Assembly (NCBI RefSeq): GCF_007858365.1
Contig: NZ_VFIO01000002.1
Span: 1-64,000, forward strand
Source: Pseudomonas saxonica
GTDB taxonomy: Bacteria > Pseudomonadota > Gammaproteobacteria > Pseudomonadales > Pseudomonadaceae
Length of the DNA stretch: 64,000 bases
Direction of reading: 5' to 3'
A program made the position numbers and the translations under genes. The notes under the pieces are model-generated. The model had not been told where the DNA came from. It was given only the letters and a program-made list of their open reading frames with translations, and made no database searches. Position 1 is the stretch's first letter. The number at the start of each line of letters is the position of its first letter. Shown piece by piece: positions 48,224 through 55,888 of the stretch.

Positions 48224-49446
48224 TGGGATAGCCCGCTACGGTTATTGAACTTACCGTTTTCAAGGAAATACAGGCGGTACCAGTTGGGGTCGTAATTACG
48301 CAGCTTTTCGCCGGGCAATGACGGCAACTGGGCATTGGCCGCCAATGGCTGGACTAAATGCGGGGTCACAATCATCAGCAGCTCTTTCTCTTCACGGCTG
48401 ATATTGGAGTCGCGAAAAAAGGCGCCTAACACCGGAATATCCCCAAGACCCGGGAATTTATTGACCTGCGAGCTGTTGCGGGTGCTGATCAGGCCGCTGA
48501 TCACGAAACTTTCGCCATCGGCCAGGGAAATACTGGTGTCGGTGCGGCGAACATTCAGCCCCGGCACCAAAGTACCGGCGATATTCACGGCATTGGTGTA
48601 ATCCAGTTCGCTGACCTCGGGCGCCACTTTGAGCATGACACGGTCACGACCGACCACCGTCGGCGTCAGCGTCAGGCGAATACCGAACTCTTTGTACTCA
48701 ATCGACACGTTGTCGCTGCCGCTACTGGGCACCGGGATGGGCACTTCGCCCCCGGCCAGAAAGGTCGCGCTCTGCCCGCTCATTGCCACCAGACTGGGTC
48801 GCGCCAGGGTGTAGGCAAAGCCGCTGCCTTCCAGTGCATTGATCATGGCCCTGACCCGCCCCCCCCCAAAACCGATGTTGAAGTACTTGCCATCTGCAAC
48901 TGGGCCACCGGTGATAAGGCCTTCAGCCGTGCTGAGAAATGAGCCCGGTGAGCCGAACAGGAAGTTGCTGCCCATGCCGAAAATGGAGGTGCTGGCTTCT
49001 TGAAGTTTGGTGCGATTGACCTCGACAAAACGAATATCGGTCTGCACCTGCACAGGCAGCGTCGGGTCTTCTGAAGGGGATACGGTGGCGCTGGTATAGC
49101 CGACAGTGGCTTTACCTTTGACGAACACCATGCTCTGGCGGGGTGATTTCGAACACGCGGTCCAGATCATCAGGCTGGTGGTGCCAGGCGCAACGCCGGT
49201 GAGCAAGAACGCATTGCTGCCATTGGCGTGCACATCGGCAATGGCCGGGTCACCGACCGCAATGCGTGAAATCGCGACAGGGGAATCCATTGCCTGTTGG
49301 GTGCCTTGCGCGACCTCCAGTACGGACGGCAACTGGCCCAGGGCTGCGCAATTGCTTGGAACAGCCAAGGCCATTTCAAATGGCGCGCTGCTTAAAATCA
49401 GAGTCCAGACAGCTCGTTTGTACAACACCGAAAAACGATGACTCAT
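48220..49446 (-). CDS. rcpA: RcpA (CpaC) outer-membrane secretin
   Basis: This 408-residue secretin has a signal peptide, an N-terminal pilus-assembly/BON-like domain (AVGDPAIADVHANGSNAFLL), and a C-terminal secretin domain. The latter ends ELDYTNAVNIAGTLVPGL and SREEKELLMIVTPHLV. It forms the outer-membrane channel for the Flp pilus. It overlaps tadZ by 4 bp. Confidence 0.92.
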   Translation of the reverse strand: MSHRFSVLYKRAVWTLILSSAPFEMALAVPSNCAALGQLPSVLEVAQGTQQAMDSPVAISRIAVGDPAIADVHANGSNAFLLTGVAPGTTSLMIWTACSKSPRQSMVFVKGKATVGYTSATVSPSEDPTLPVQVQTDIRFVEVNRTKLQEASTSIFGMGSNFLFGSPGSFLSTAEGLITGGPVADGKYFNIGFGGGRVRAMINALEGSGFAYTLARPSLVAMSGQSATFLAGGEVPIPVPSSGSDNVSIEYKEFGIRLTLTPTVVGRDRVMLKVAPEVSELDYTNAVNIAGTLVPGLNVRRTDTSISLADGESFVISGLISTRNSSQVNKFPGLGDIPVLGAFFRDSNISREEKELLMIVTPHLVQPLAANAQLPSLPGEKLRNYDPNWYRLYFLENGKFNNRSGLSQ

Positions 49447-49473
49447 GCTGGGCTTCCTTGCAGTTCAGATTTT

Positions 49474-50412
49474 TTATTGGGCGGGCTGCTGAGCCGCTTG
49501 ATTGCCGCGAATGATTTCGATACCCCGCTCACGCGTCACACCATTGGCCGTGCTGACCACCGGTGCTTTAGGCGGGCTGGTCATGGCTAACTGGTTGAAT
49601 TGATAGAGGCTGCGCTTGGCCGACTCAAGGTTGGCGGAGGCGTCTTTTTCACCGGCCCAGTATTTGCTCAGGCGTTGTTCCTCAGCGCTGCGCACAGCCA
49701 AGCGCAGCGTGCCCGCCTGGGTCGCGAGCATCAGCTGGTTAAGTAACGGTTCTGGCACCGCCAGTACGGCAGTGCGCGCTGCTGCGCGGTTCTGGGCCTG
49801 TTTAAGGGCTTCTTCAGCGTTCAACGGCTGGCGGGCCAATTGACCATCGCTGGTCAGGCCCAACTCCTCGCCCACACTCAATACCCGCACGGCCGGCAAT
49901 ACCACTTGCGCAGACTGCTGAGGGTTGGCCGGGTCTTGACGCAGGAACAGCAGGATGTCGACGTAATCGCCGGGCGTGAGTTGCCCCCCCGCCCCACTGA
50001 CTTCATCGATGGCCACGGCCAGCGCACGCTCATCCGGGCGAATCATGCGCGACAACGGCCCGCCGATTTCGAAACTCTGCTCATTCACCCATGTACCCGC
50101 ATTGAGTGCTCGCCACGGCGTACGCCCCACAGCCTGATCAATGGCGGTCAGGCTGCCGGCGGGGACTGTGCGTAATTTTTCAAGGGTCACATCATCAGCT
50201 GTCAGGGCGACATGGGGAGGCACATCACGTACCAGCACCACCACGGGATGACGGGTCTGGTCTTCAACGTTTGCCACACCCTGCTCGACGACTTGAGTTA
50301 CAGGAACCTGCGCAATCGGTTGTTGCCGTGAAATCACCAACCCCCAATAACCTGCAGCAATGGCACCCACGAACAAAACGGCGGCCAACATCAAACTGCG
50401 ACGATTGTTCAT
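49474..50412 (-). CDS. rcpC: RcpC (CpaB) Flp pilus assembly protein
   Basis: This 312-residue protein has an N-terminal membrane anchor (RSLMLAAVLFVGAIAAGYWG) and a SAF domain (VVLVRDVPPHVALTADDVTLEKL). A C-terminal RcpC/CpaB region follows, with GGQLTPGDYVDILLF. It is the first gene of the large minus-strand operon rcpC-rcpA-tadZABCD-DUF3613, and it is divergent from flp across a 334-bp gap. Confidence 0.92.
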   Translation of the reverse strand: MNNRRSLMLAAVLFVGAIAAGYWGLVISRQQPIAQVPVTQVVEQGVANVEDQTRHPVVVLVRDVPPHVALTADDVTLEKLRTVPAGSLTAIDQAVGRTPWRALNAGTWVNEQSFEIGGPLSRMIRPDERALAVAIDEVSGAGGQLTPGDYVDILLFLRQDPANPQQSAQVVLPAVRVLSVGEELGLTSDGQLARQPLNAEEALKQAQNRAAARTAVLAVPEPLLNQLMLATQAGTLRLAVRSAEEQRLSKYWAGEKDASANLESAKRSLYQFNQLAMTSPPKAPVVSTANGVTRERGIEIIRGNQAAQQPAQ

Positions 50413-50746
50413 GTAAAAACTCCCTTTTTCACTGCAAACGGCAGTCCATAAATCCTTCGTGATCAGGTATCGATCAACACATTGAAAACCGTTTCAACCA
50501 TTTCGCTATTTGAAAATAGCGCAGGTATTTCAAATTGCCATTAGCCACTTTAAAAAGCTGCAAATAAATGCTGGAAGTTTGATTTGACACGCGTTTTCTG
50601 AAAATAACTTTAGTATTAATACTTTGGCATTAGTTCCTATTTACAGTTGAAGCAGAGGGGTTTATTGCCAATGCTGTGGGTGCAGATTCAACTTAGCGAC
50701 ACCTTATGTGCAGAGTGCTCCGATCGGTGCACCAAGGAGAAGTCAG
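50413..50746. promoter_or_regulatory. Divergent rcpC-flp promoter region
   Basis: This 334-bp, AT-rich gap holds no gene. It contains the perfect 12-bp palindrome AGTATTAATACT (50612-50623), extending into TTTGGCATTAG. The 13-mer starting at 50613 is also found upstream of tadG, and TAATACTTTGGC recurs upstream of the lipoprotein at 55612. It is a candidate PprB-controlled promoter. Confidence 0.6.
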
Positions 50747-50971
50747 ATGTTTTTAAATACTGTTCTTAGCGTGTATGTTCCGGCCCGAACGTTTGTCGCG
50801 CATCAGGTTAAACAGTTTGCAAAACGGACTGAAGGTGCTTCAGCTATTGAGTACGCATTGATCGTGGCGATGGTTGCGATTGTTATTATTGCGGTTTCGC
50901 CGGACATTCAGTCGTCCGTAAAAACCATGTTTAACGACATTAAAAATGGCCTAGATGAGAGGCCTGCTTGA
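50747..50971 (+). CDS. flp: Flp type IVb pilin
   Basis: This is a 74-residue prepilin. The leader ends RTEG at residue 30 and the mature 44-residue pilin starts ASAIEYALIVAMVAIVIIA, with the glutamate at +5 and the adjacent tyrosine typical of Flp. FppA would cleave after G30. The leader is unusually long at 30 residues. AAGGAG precedes the ATG at 50747. Confidence 0.95.
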   Translation: MFLNTVLSVYVPARTFVAHQVKQFAKRTEGASAIEYALIVAMVAIVIIAVSPDIQSSVKTMFNDIKNGLDERPA

Positions 50972-50985
50972 TAGGGTTAATCGGC

Positions 50986-51396
50986 ATGGGTTTAACCTTT
51001 TCCCGCCCATCGCTTCTTCTGGTGGATGACGAAGAAGAGGCGGTGATGGAGCTGGCCGAGCTGTTGGAGGGCGAAGGTTTTAGTTGCCATACGGCAACGT
51101 CTGTCATCAGCGCCCTTCAACTGCTGACTCTCAATCCTGATATTGCGCTGGTCATCACTGACCTGCGCATGCCAGAGGAAAGCGGCATTGCTCTGATACA
51201 GCGTCTGCGCGAGCACACGCAGCGTCAGCATTTGCCGGTGATCGTCATTTCGGGGCATGCCGATATGGACGATGTCAGTGATCTGCTGCGCTTGCAGGTG
51301 CTGGATCTGTTTCGCAAACCCATCTACCACGTGCGCTTGCTCAGTACGCTGGATCACCTCTTCCCTAAGTCTGTCTTGCAACAGTTGGCGCCTTAG
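50986..51396 (+). CDS. Receiver-only response regulator linked to flp
   Basis: This 136-residue protein is a single receiver domain: acidic pocket LLVDDEEEAV, phosphoacceptor D59 in VITDLRMPEESG, switch residue in VIVISGHAD, and lysine in LFRKPIY. No output domain follows. It begins 14 bp after the flp stop, so it is probably cotranscribed with the pilin. Its receiver resembles that of PprB (DIALVxxDLxMPE in both), so it may compete for phosphate from PprA. The ATG at 50986 has only a weak ribosome-binding site. Confidence 0.85.
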   Translation: MGLTFSRPSLLLVDDEEEAVMELAELLEGEGFSCHTATSVISALQLLTLNPDIALVITDLRMPEESGIALIQRLREHTQRQHLPVIVISGHADMDDVSDLLRLQVLDLFRKPIYHVRLLSTLDHLFPKSVLQQLAP

Positions 51397-51400
51397 AAGC

Positions 51401-51703
51401 CCCTCACCCTAACCCTCTCCCAGAGGGAGAGGGGACTGACCGAGCCGGGTTCAGATGCAACACACTTACGCCAGACCGCCTGAGTACTCCAACTTTCCCC
51501 AGTCCAGCTCCCTCTCCCTCTCTCTCTGGGAGAGGGGACTGACCGTGCCGGGTTCCGATGCAACGCATTAACGCCAGACCGCCTGAGTACTCGAACATCC
51601 TCTGGTCGATTTCAGATGCAACGCATTAACGCCAGACCGCCTAATTACTCCAACTTTCCCCGGTCCAGTTCCCTCTCCCTCTGGGAGAGGGCTAGGGTGA
51701 GGG
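51401..51703. repeat. 303-bp intergenic element bounded by inverted CCCTCACCCTAACCCTCTCCC-type ends
   Basis: The left end (CCTCACCCTAACCCTCTCCC) and right end (GGGAGAGGGCTAGGGTGAGG) are near-perfect inverted repeats. A third such hairpin sits in the middle. Three diverged copies of a segment including CGCCAGACCGCCTGAGTACT lie near 51453, 51557 and 51615. It fills the gap between two convergent genes to within a few bases on each side. Similar palindromes recur at 63717. Confidence 0.8.
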
Positions 51704-51705
51704 TT

Positions 51706-53388
51706 TTACAGCTGATAACTGAAACTCAAGGTATAACGCGGCCTGCGGTTAAAGCTGTCCAGTGCCATGTCAGACATCGGCTTGGCCACCTCTAAAGCAA
51801 TGTTGTAATAACGCTTGTCGCCAAAGCGCAGCCCTGCCGCCGCCGAGGACATGTCCGAACCTTTGAACGGCAGTTCGTTGAACCAGGTCTTGGCCTTGTC
51901 CAGCACCACATAAGGTTGCAACAACTTCACCCAGTCGCCATCACGGTTGAAACTGTAGTTAACCTCATAGGCAACACCCCAGCCCTTGTCACCCGAGGCT
52001 TGGTCATCCGGGTAACCACGACCAAAGTTTTGCCCGCCAAACACTGCCCTTTCACTGTCCGGCAAACTGTCATCACTCCAGTACAGCGCGCCCGACATCA
52101 CCCCCTGCCAGTTGTCGAAGAAGCCATCACTCTGAACACCCGACAGGCGCAAACGGAAGAAATCCAGGTCATACCGGCTGCCGGTCAAGTTTGTCTCGGT
52201 TTTGGCACCCAACCCATTGATGCCCTGGTACACGCCGGCACTGACGATGCGCAACTGCTTGGCATCAGACTTGCGCCAATCCCCTTCTACCGCCAGCGCT
52301 CGCACATTGGTACGTTCGCTGATGGTCGGGTCATACCCGACGATTTCGTAGTCCGTGTTGTCGTTGACGCCATACAGCCGGGTGCCGATGCTCAGCCATT
52401 GATCGGGCGCAGCAATCAGCGGATGACTTACGCCCACCGAAAACCGGTCGTTCTTGCGATGGGGCTTAAGCTCAAAGCCGTCACTGGTGGCAATACTGGA
52501 GGCCGGGTCACTGCGATAGTGCGAGCCGTACAGACTCAGTTGCGTGCCTTCGGCATTGAGGTATTGGCTGTAATCAAGACGGTAGTAATGCTCTTTGTCG
52601 TGGCCCGGCGGAAACAAGCCGCTCAGGGTCAACTGCTCGGCCATGCCCGTCTGCGAATTGCTGCTCGCAGCAAGCAACGCCTGAGTGCTGTTACGGCTGC
52701 CTTCGGTCAGGCTCATGCTGGTGGTGAAGGGCTTTCGACTGGCAGTAATCTGCATCGTCGACGCACCATCGGTGGTTGTGGGTGGCGGCACTTGCGCCTG
52801 CAACGTCACGCCCGGCAGTCGGCCCATCAAGGTGGCATAGCGATCAAAGGTTTTACGGGTCAACGGGCGCTCTGCCTTCAGCTTGTCCGCCAAGTCATCG
52901 ATCATGCCCCTGACCCGCCCCACATCGCCTTCAACGCGATAGTTGCTGATGTACCCCTCGACCAACACCACGCGCACCAACCCTTGATCAAAGTCCTGTG
53001 GCGGTAAAAAGGCATAGGACAGCAGGTAGCCGTCGGCCTGGTAGCGCTGGGTGATGGTGCGCGTAGCCTGGATCAATTGCTCCAGGGTGATTTCATGATT
53101 GAGCAACGGTTGGTAGGCAGCACCCAACTCCTTGAGGGGGTACACCGTCCCGCCTTCAATTTGCAATTTGCGGATGGTTAAACGTGTGCTCATCGTCAAC
53201 GGTGCCGGCTGAGCAGCTTTGGGTTTGGGCAACTCAAGCGCAGGCGCCTGCGGGCGATAGGCATCGACCGGCAAGTTGGGCGTGGGCAGGGTTTGCAGGG
53301 TTTCATTACTGTTGAGGTAACGCGGAAGAGGTTCGGCACCCACGTAAGGCGTCAACGCCAACAATATAAAAGGGACGCAAGTTCGCAT
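51706..53388 (-). CDS. ShlB/FhaC/HecB-family TpsB outer-membrane transporter
   Basis: This is a two-partner-secretion transporter of about 560 residues. It has a signal peptide (VPFILLALTPYVGAEP), a proline-rich plug or linker, and POTRA domains (RLTIRKLQIEGGTVYPLKEL and LVRVVLVEGYISNYRV). A 16-strand barrel of FhaC type follows, with the late motif GGQNFGRGYPDDQASGDKG. The ATG at 53388 with GGAG upstream is chosen. The gene lies downstream of a glycine-rich lipoprotein, its likely partner, with a strong terminator between them. Confidence 0.9.
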   Translation of the reverse strand: MRTCVPFILLALTPYVGAEPLPRYLNSNETLQTLPTPNLPVDAYRPQAPALELPKPKAAQPAPLTMSTRLTIRKLQIEGGTVYPLKELGAAYQPLLNHEITLEQLIQATRTITQRYQADGYLLSYAFLPPQDFDQGLVRVVLVEGYISNYRVEGDVGRVRGMIDDLADKLKAERPLTRKTFDRYATLMGRLPGVTLQAQVPPPTTTDGASTMQITASRKPFTTSMSLTEGSRNSTQALLAASSNSQTGMAEQLTLSGLFPPGHDKEHYYRLDYSQYLNAEGTQLSLYGSHYRSDPASSIATSDGFELKPHRKNDRFSVGVSHPLIAAPDQWLSIGTRLYGVNDNTDYEIVGYDPTISERTNVRALAVEGDWRKSDAKQLRIVSAGVYQGINGLGAKTETNLTGSRYDLDFFRLRLSGVQSDGFFDNWQGVMSGALYWSDDSLPDSERAVFGGQNFGRGYPDDQASGDKGWGVAYEVNYSFNRDGDWVKLLQPYVVLDKAKTWFNELPFKGSDMSSAAAGLRFGDKRYYNIALEVAKPMSDMALDSFNRRPRYTLSFSYQL

Positions 53389-53481
53389 AAGACACTCCAT
53401 GGTCTACTACAGCGGCAAAACGAGGGGGGCGCGTCATCTGACCGTGAAGCTACCCGGCATCAGCCCTACAACTTACACATG

Positions 53482-53514
53482 AAAAAAAACGAGAGATTGC
53501 TCACAATCTCTCGT
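53482..53514 (-). terminator. Rho-independent terminator after the glycine-rich lipoprotein gene
   Basis: A perfect 11-bp stem (ACGAGAGATTG and its complement) with a 4-nt loop is followed on the minus strand by eight T. It sits between the lipoprotein and the TpsB gene, so expression of TpsB either depends on read-through or has its own promoter. Confidence 0.9.
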
Positions 53515-53569
53515 CCAACCAAGCGTAGGCGCTGTAGGGAAGGCCGTCGAACCGGCCAGGAGCAATTCG

Positions 53570-55612
53570 TTAGTTTTTCTTGCCCAAGTTGCCCAAGCCG
53601 CCAAGTACGCCACCAAGCGCACCACCCAAACCCGTCGCAGGAGCACCCCCAGCAGCAGGCGCGGCCTGAACCACACCACCGACTGAACCCACCGCTGCAC
53701 CGACAGTGCCGACCAGTGCGCCGACCGCATTGCCCGAACCCGCCGCAGGAGCACCCGGAGCAGCAGGCGCGGCCTGAACCAGACCACCGACTGAACCTAC
53801 CGTTGAACCGACAGTGCCGACCAGCGCGCCTACCGCATTGCCTACCGGGTTAGCGGTAGTGCTCTCGACTTTGGCCCCCACACTGCTGACTGCACTGCCC
53901 ACCTGATTCAACAGTCCGCTAACAGGAGCACCAAGCCCGGTGGCCGCGCCGACATTCTGGGTAACGGTCGTGACCGCCGTGGTGACCGGGTTCAGCGCCG
54001 TTGCTACGGTGCCAGTGACAGCGGCTACCGGAGCGCCTGCCGCCGTGTTAGCCACACCTGTGCCGCCCAAAACGGAGCCGGCTGAAGCCACCACATTACC
54101 TACGCCTGTTGCATTGCCGCCGCCCGCCTGAACCACGCCATTGGTGCTGCCTGCTGTCAGGCCGGCACCTACGCCATTAACCACCCCGCCAACGGTTTCC
54201 AGCAGGCCACTGCCGGCCAGGCCGCCCGAGCCTCCTGTGCTACCACCCCCTGTACCGACTGCCGGATTAACCAGGCCGCCAGCCTTGTCAGTAGCGCCCG
54301 CTACCGTGTTAAGCACACCGCCGACCAGACTGGTCACCGGGTTGTTACCCGTTGCCGCTACTTTGTCGCCCAGACCACCGACTGCGGTACTGACCTTGTT
54401 CAATACACCATCGACCGGAGCACCGAGGCCCGTGGTTGTGCCGACTTTACCGGTAGTGGTTTCCACCATGGAAATGACCGGCACCAGCACTTTGTCATTC
54501 ACGGCGCCTGTTACGTTACTCAGCGGGCCAGTGGTTGCAGACCCGGTGAGCGTGTTACCGAGCATGGTGACTGACGTGCCGACCTTGCCAACCAGCCCTC
54601 CCGCTACGTCTGTGACTTTGTTGGTCACACCGCCCACGATCGGGATCTGACTGATCATCGTGTTGTCGAGCACAGTGCTGACGCCCGTGCCGACCGAAGT
54701 CACCCCTTTACCGATATCCGACACGGCAGTCGTTGCACCCGCAACCGTCAGCCCCAGCGAATCTTTATTGGTGCCCAGCGAGCCGAGGCCGTTGGTCAAG
54801 CCTGTGCCCACGGACGTCACTGCGTTGCCGGTATTGGTTACCAGGCCACTGCCCACCGTGCCAACCACAGGAACGGCGACCAAGCTATTGCCGATGCCGC
54901 TCACCACGTTGCCGACACCTTGAACACCGGTGCCAACTTGCCCGACTATCTGCCCTGTCACCAACGGTGTGGTGCCTGCACCTGTGCCGCCACCGCCACC
55001 GCCTGTGCCGCCACCGCCTGTGCCGCCGCCACCTGTGCCGCCACCACCTGTGCCGCCACCACCTGTGCCACCACCACCTGTGCCACCGCCACCTGTGCCG
55101 CCACCGCCTGTGCCACCGCCACCTGTGTCGCCACCACCTGTGCCACCGCCACCTGTGCCGCCACCGCCTGTGCCGCCGCCACCTGTGTCGCCACCGCCTG
55201 TGCCGCCGCCACCTGTGCCACCGCCACCTGTGTCGCCACCGCCTGTGCCGCCGCCACCTGTGCCACCGCCACCTGTGTCGCCACCACCTGTGCCGCCACC
55301 GCCTGTGCCGCCGCCACCTGTACCACCGCCACCTATGTCGCCACCACCTGTGCCACCGTCAGTTCCACCACCGGTTCCGCCGCCGGTTCCGCCACCGTCT
55401 GTACCACCTCCGGTTCCGCCACCAGTGCCATCGCCACCGCCAGCGCCACCGTCTCCACCACCCGTACCACCATCCGTACCGGCCTCAGGGGTGCTTGCCG
55501 AAACATGGCTTTTGGAACCGCCGCCACCACTGCTGCACCCTGCGAGGCTTACAGTCATTACCAACAGTAGGGCTGTACTTGTTTTTAACCACAGTTGAGT
55601 ATTCATGTTCAT
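53570..55612 (-). CDS. Repeat-rich surface lipoprotein (collagen-like-repeat annotation group)
   Basis: This 680-residue protein has a lipoprotein signal (VMTVSLAGCSSGGG, lipid cysteine near residue 25). A tract of GGGGT/GGGDT pentapeptides spans roughly residues 65-215. A long domain of repeated hydrophobic VGxxV/GVG modules follows, rich in Gly, Val, Thr and Ala and almost free of charge. It is not true Gly-X-Y collagen. The pentapeptides are encoded by 15-bp tandem repeats, so the length can change in frame. A TpsB transporter gene lies downstream, and upstream lies a motif shared with flp and tadG, suggesting a co-regulated surface adhesin. The ATG at 55612 starts the lipoprotein signal. 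Confidence 0.8.
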   Translation of the reverse strand: MNMNTQLWLKTSTALLLVMTVSLAGCSSGGGGSKSHVSASTPEAGTDGGTGGGDGGAGGGDGTGGGTGGGTDGGGTGGGTGGGTDGGTGGGDIGGGGTGGGGTGGGGTGGGDTGGGGTGGGGTGGGDTGGGGTGGGGTGGGDTGGGGTGGGGTGGGGTGGGDTGGGGTGGGGTGGGGTGGGGTGGGGTGGGGTGGGGTGGGGTGGGGGGTGAGTTPLVTGQIVGQVGTGVQGVGNVVSGIGNSLVAVPVVGTVGSGLVTNTGNAVTSVGTGLTNGLGSLGTNKDSLGLTVAGATTAVSDIGKGVTSVGTGVSTVLDNTMISQIPIVGGVTNKVTDVAGGLVGKVGTSVTMLGNTLTGSATTGPLSNVTGAVNDKVLVPVISMVETTTGKVGTTTGLGAPVDGVLNKVSTAVGGLGDKVAATGNNPVTSLVGGVLNTVAGATDKAGGLVNPAVGTGGGSTGGSGGLAGSGLLETVGGVVNGVGAGLTAGSTNGVVQAGGGNATGVGNVVASAGSVLGGTGVANTAAGAPVAAVTGTVATALNPVTTAVTTVTQNVGAATGLGAPVSGLLNQVGSAVSSVGAKVESTTANPVGNAVGALVGTVGSTVGSVGGLVQAAPAAPGAPAAGSGNAVGALVGTVGAAVGSVGGVVQAAPAAGGAPATGLGGALGGVLGGLGNLGKKN
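54985..55350. repeat. 15-bp tandem repeats encoding GGGGT/GGGDT
   Basis: On the coding strand the unit is of GGTGGCGGCGGCACA type, present more than 20 times with silent changes and a GGGDT variant every two to four units. It lies within the lipoprotein gene and keeps frame whatever the copy number. Confidence 0.88.
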
Positions 55613-55731
55613 TGTCCTGGCACACGTAACGACTAAGTTCGAAAGTTCTCTGTTCTGACGCCAGAGATACACTTCATCCGTGTACACATAACAAACCAGG
55701 ACGCACTTCCAGACAATTCACCCCTTGGTAT

Positions 55732-55787
55732 TAACGCCTTATATAACGCACTGAGCCTCAACCTTAATAACTAATACTTTGGCGTTA
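55732..55787. promoter_or_regulatory. Candidate PprB-type motif upstream of the repeat lipoprotein
   Basis: TAATACTTTGGCGTTA (55772-55787) matches the flp upstream motif at 15 of 16 bases. An inverted TAACGCC (55732-55738) faces its GGCGTTA. It lies 120-175 bp upstream of the lipoprotein start codon. Confidence 0.5.
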
Positions 55788-55796
55788 TTGGTTATT

Positions 55797-55821
55797 AAAA
55801 AACCCTGTGTTTTCAACAGGG
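55797..55821 (-). terminator. Rho-independent terminator after pbpC
   Basis: On the minus strand CCCTGT, a 7-nt loop and ACAGGG are followed by six T. It is about 70 bp past the pbpC stop and separates pbpC from the lipoprotein gene. Confidence 0.85.
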
Positions 55822-55888
55822 CAGATGTTCAATCAATTAAACACGCACCTTCGCTACCCCTTAGGGTATAACCACAATTGATTGCTTG

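Noticed and set aside
51916..53007. A 363-residue plus-strand frame
   Set aside because: It is antisense to the TpsB gene and encodes nothing recognisable.
54930..55598. Long plus-strand frame of repeated PPPPV residues
   Set aside because: It is the exact antisense of the GGGGT repeats in the lipoprotein gene, with no ribosome-binding site or sensible flanks.
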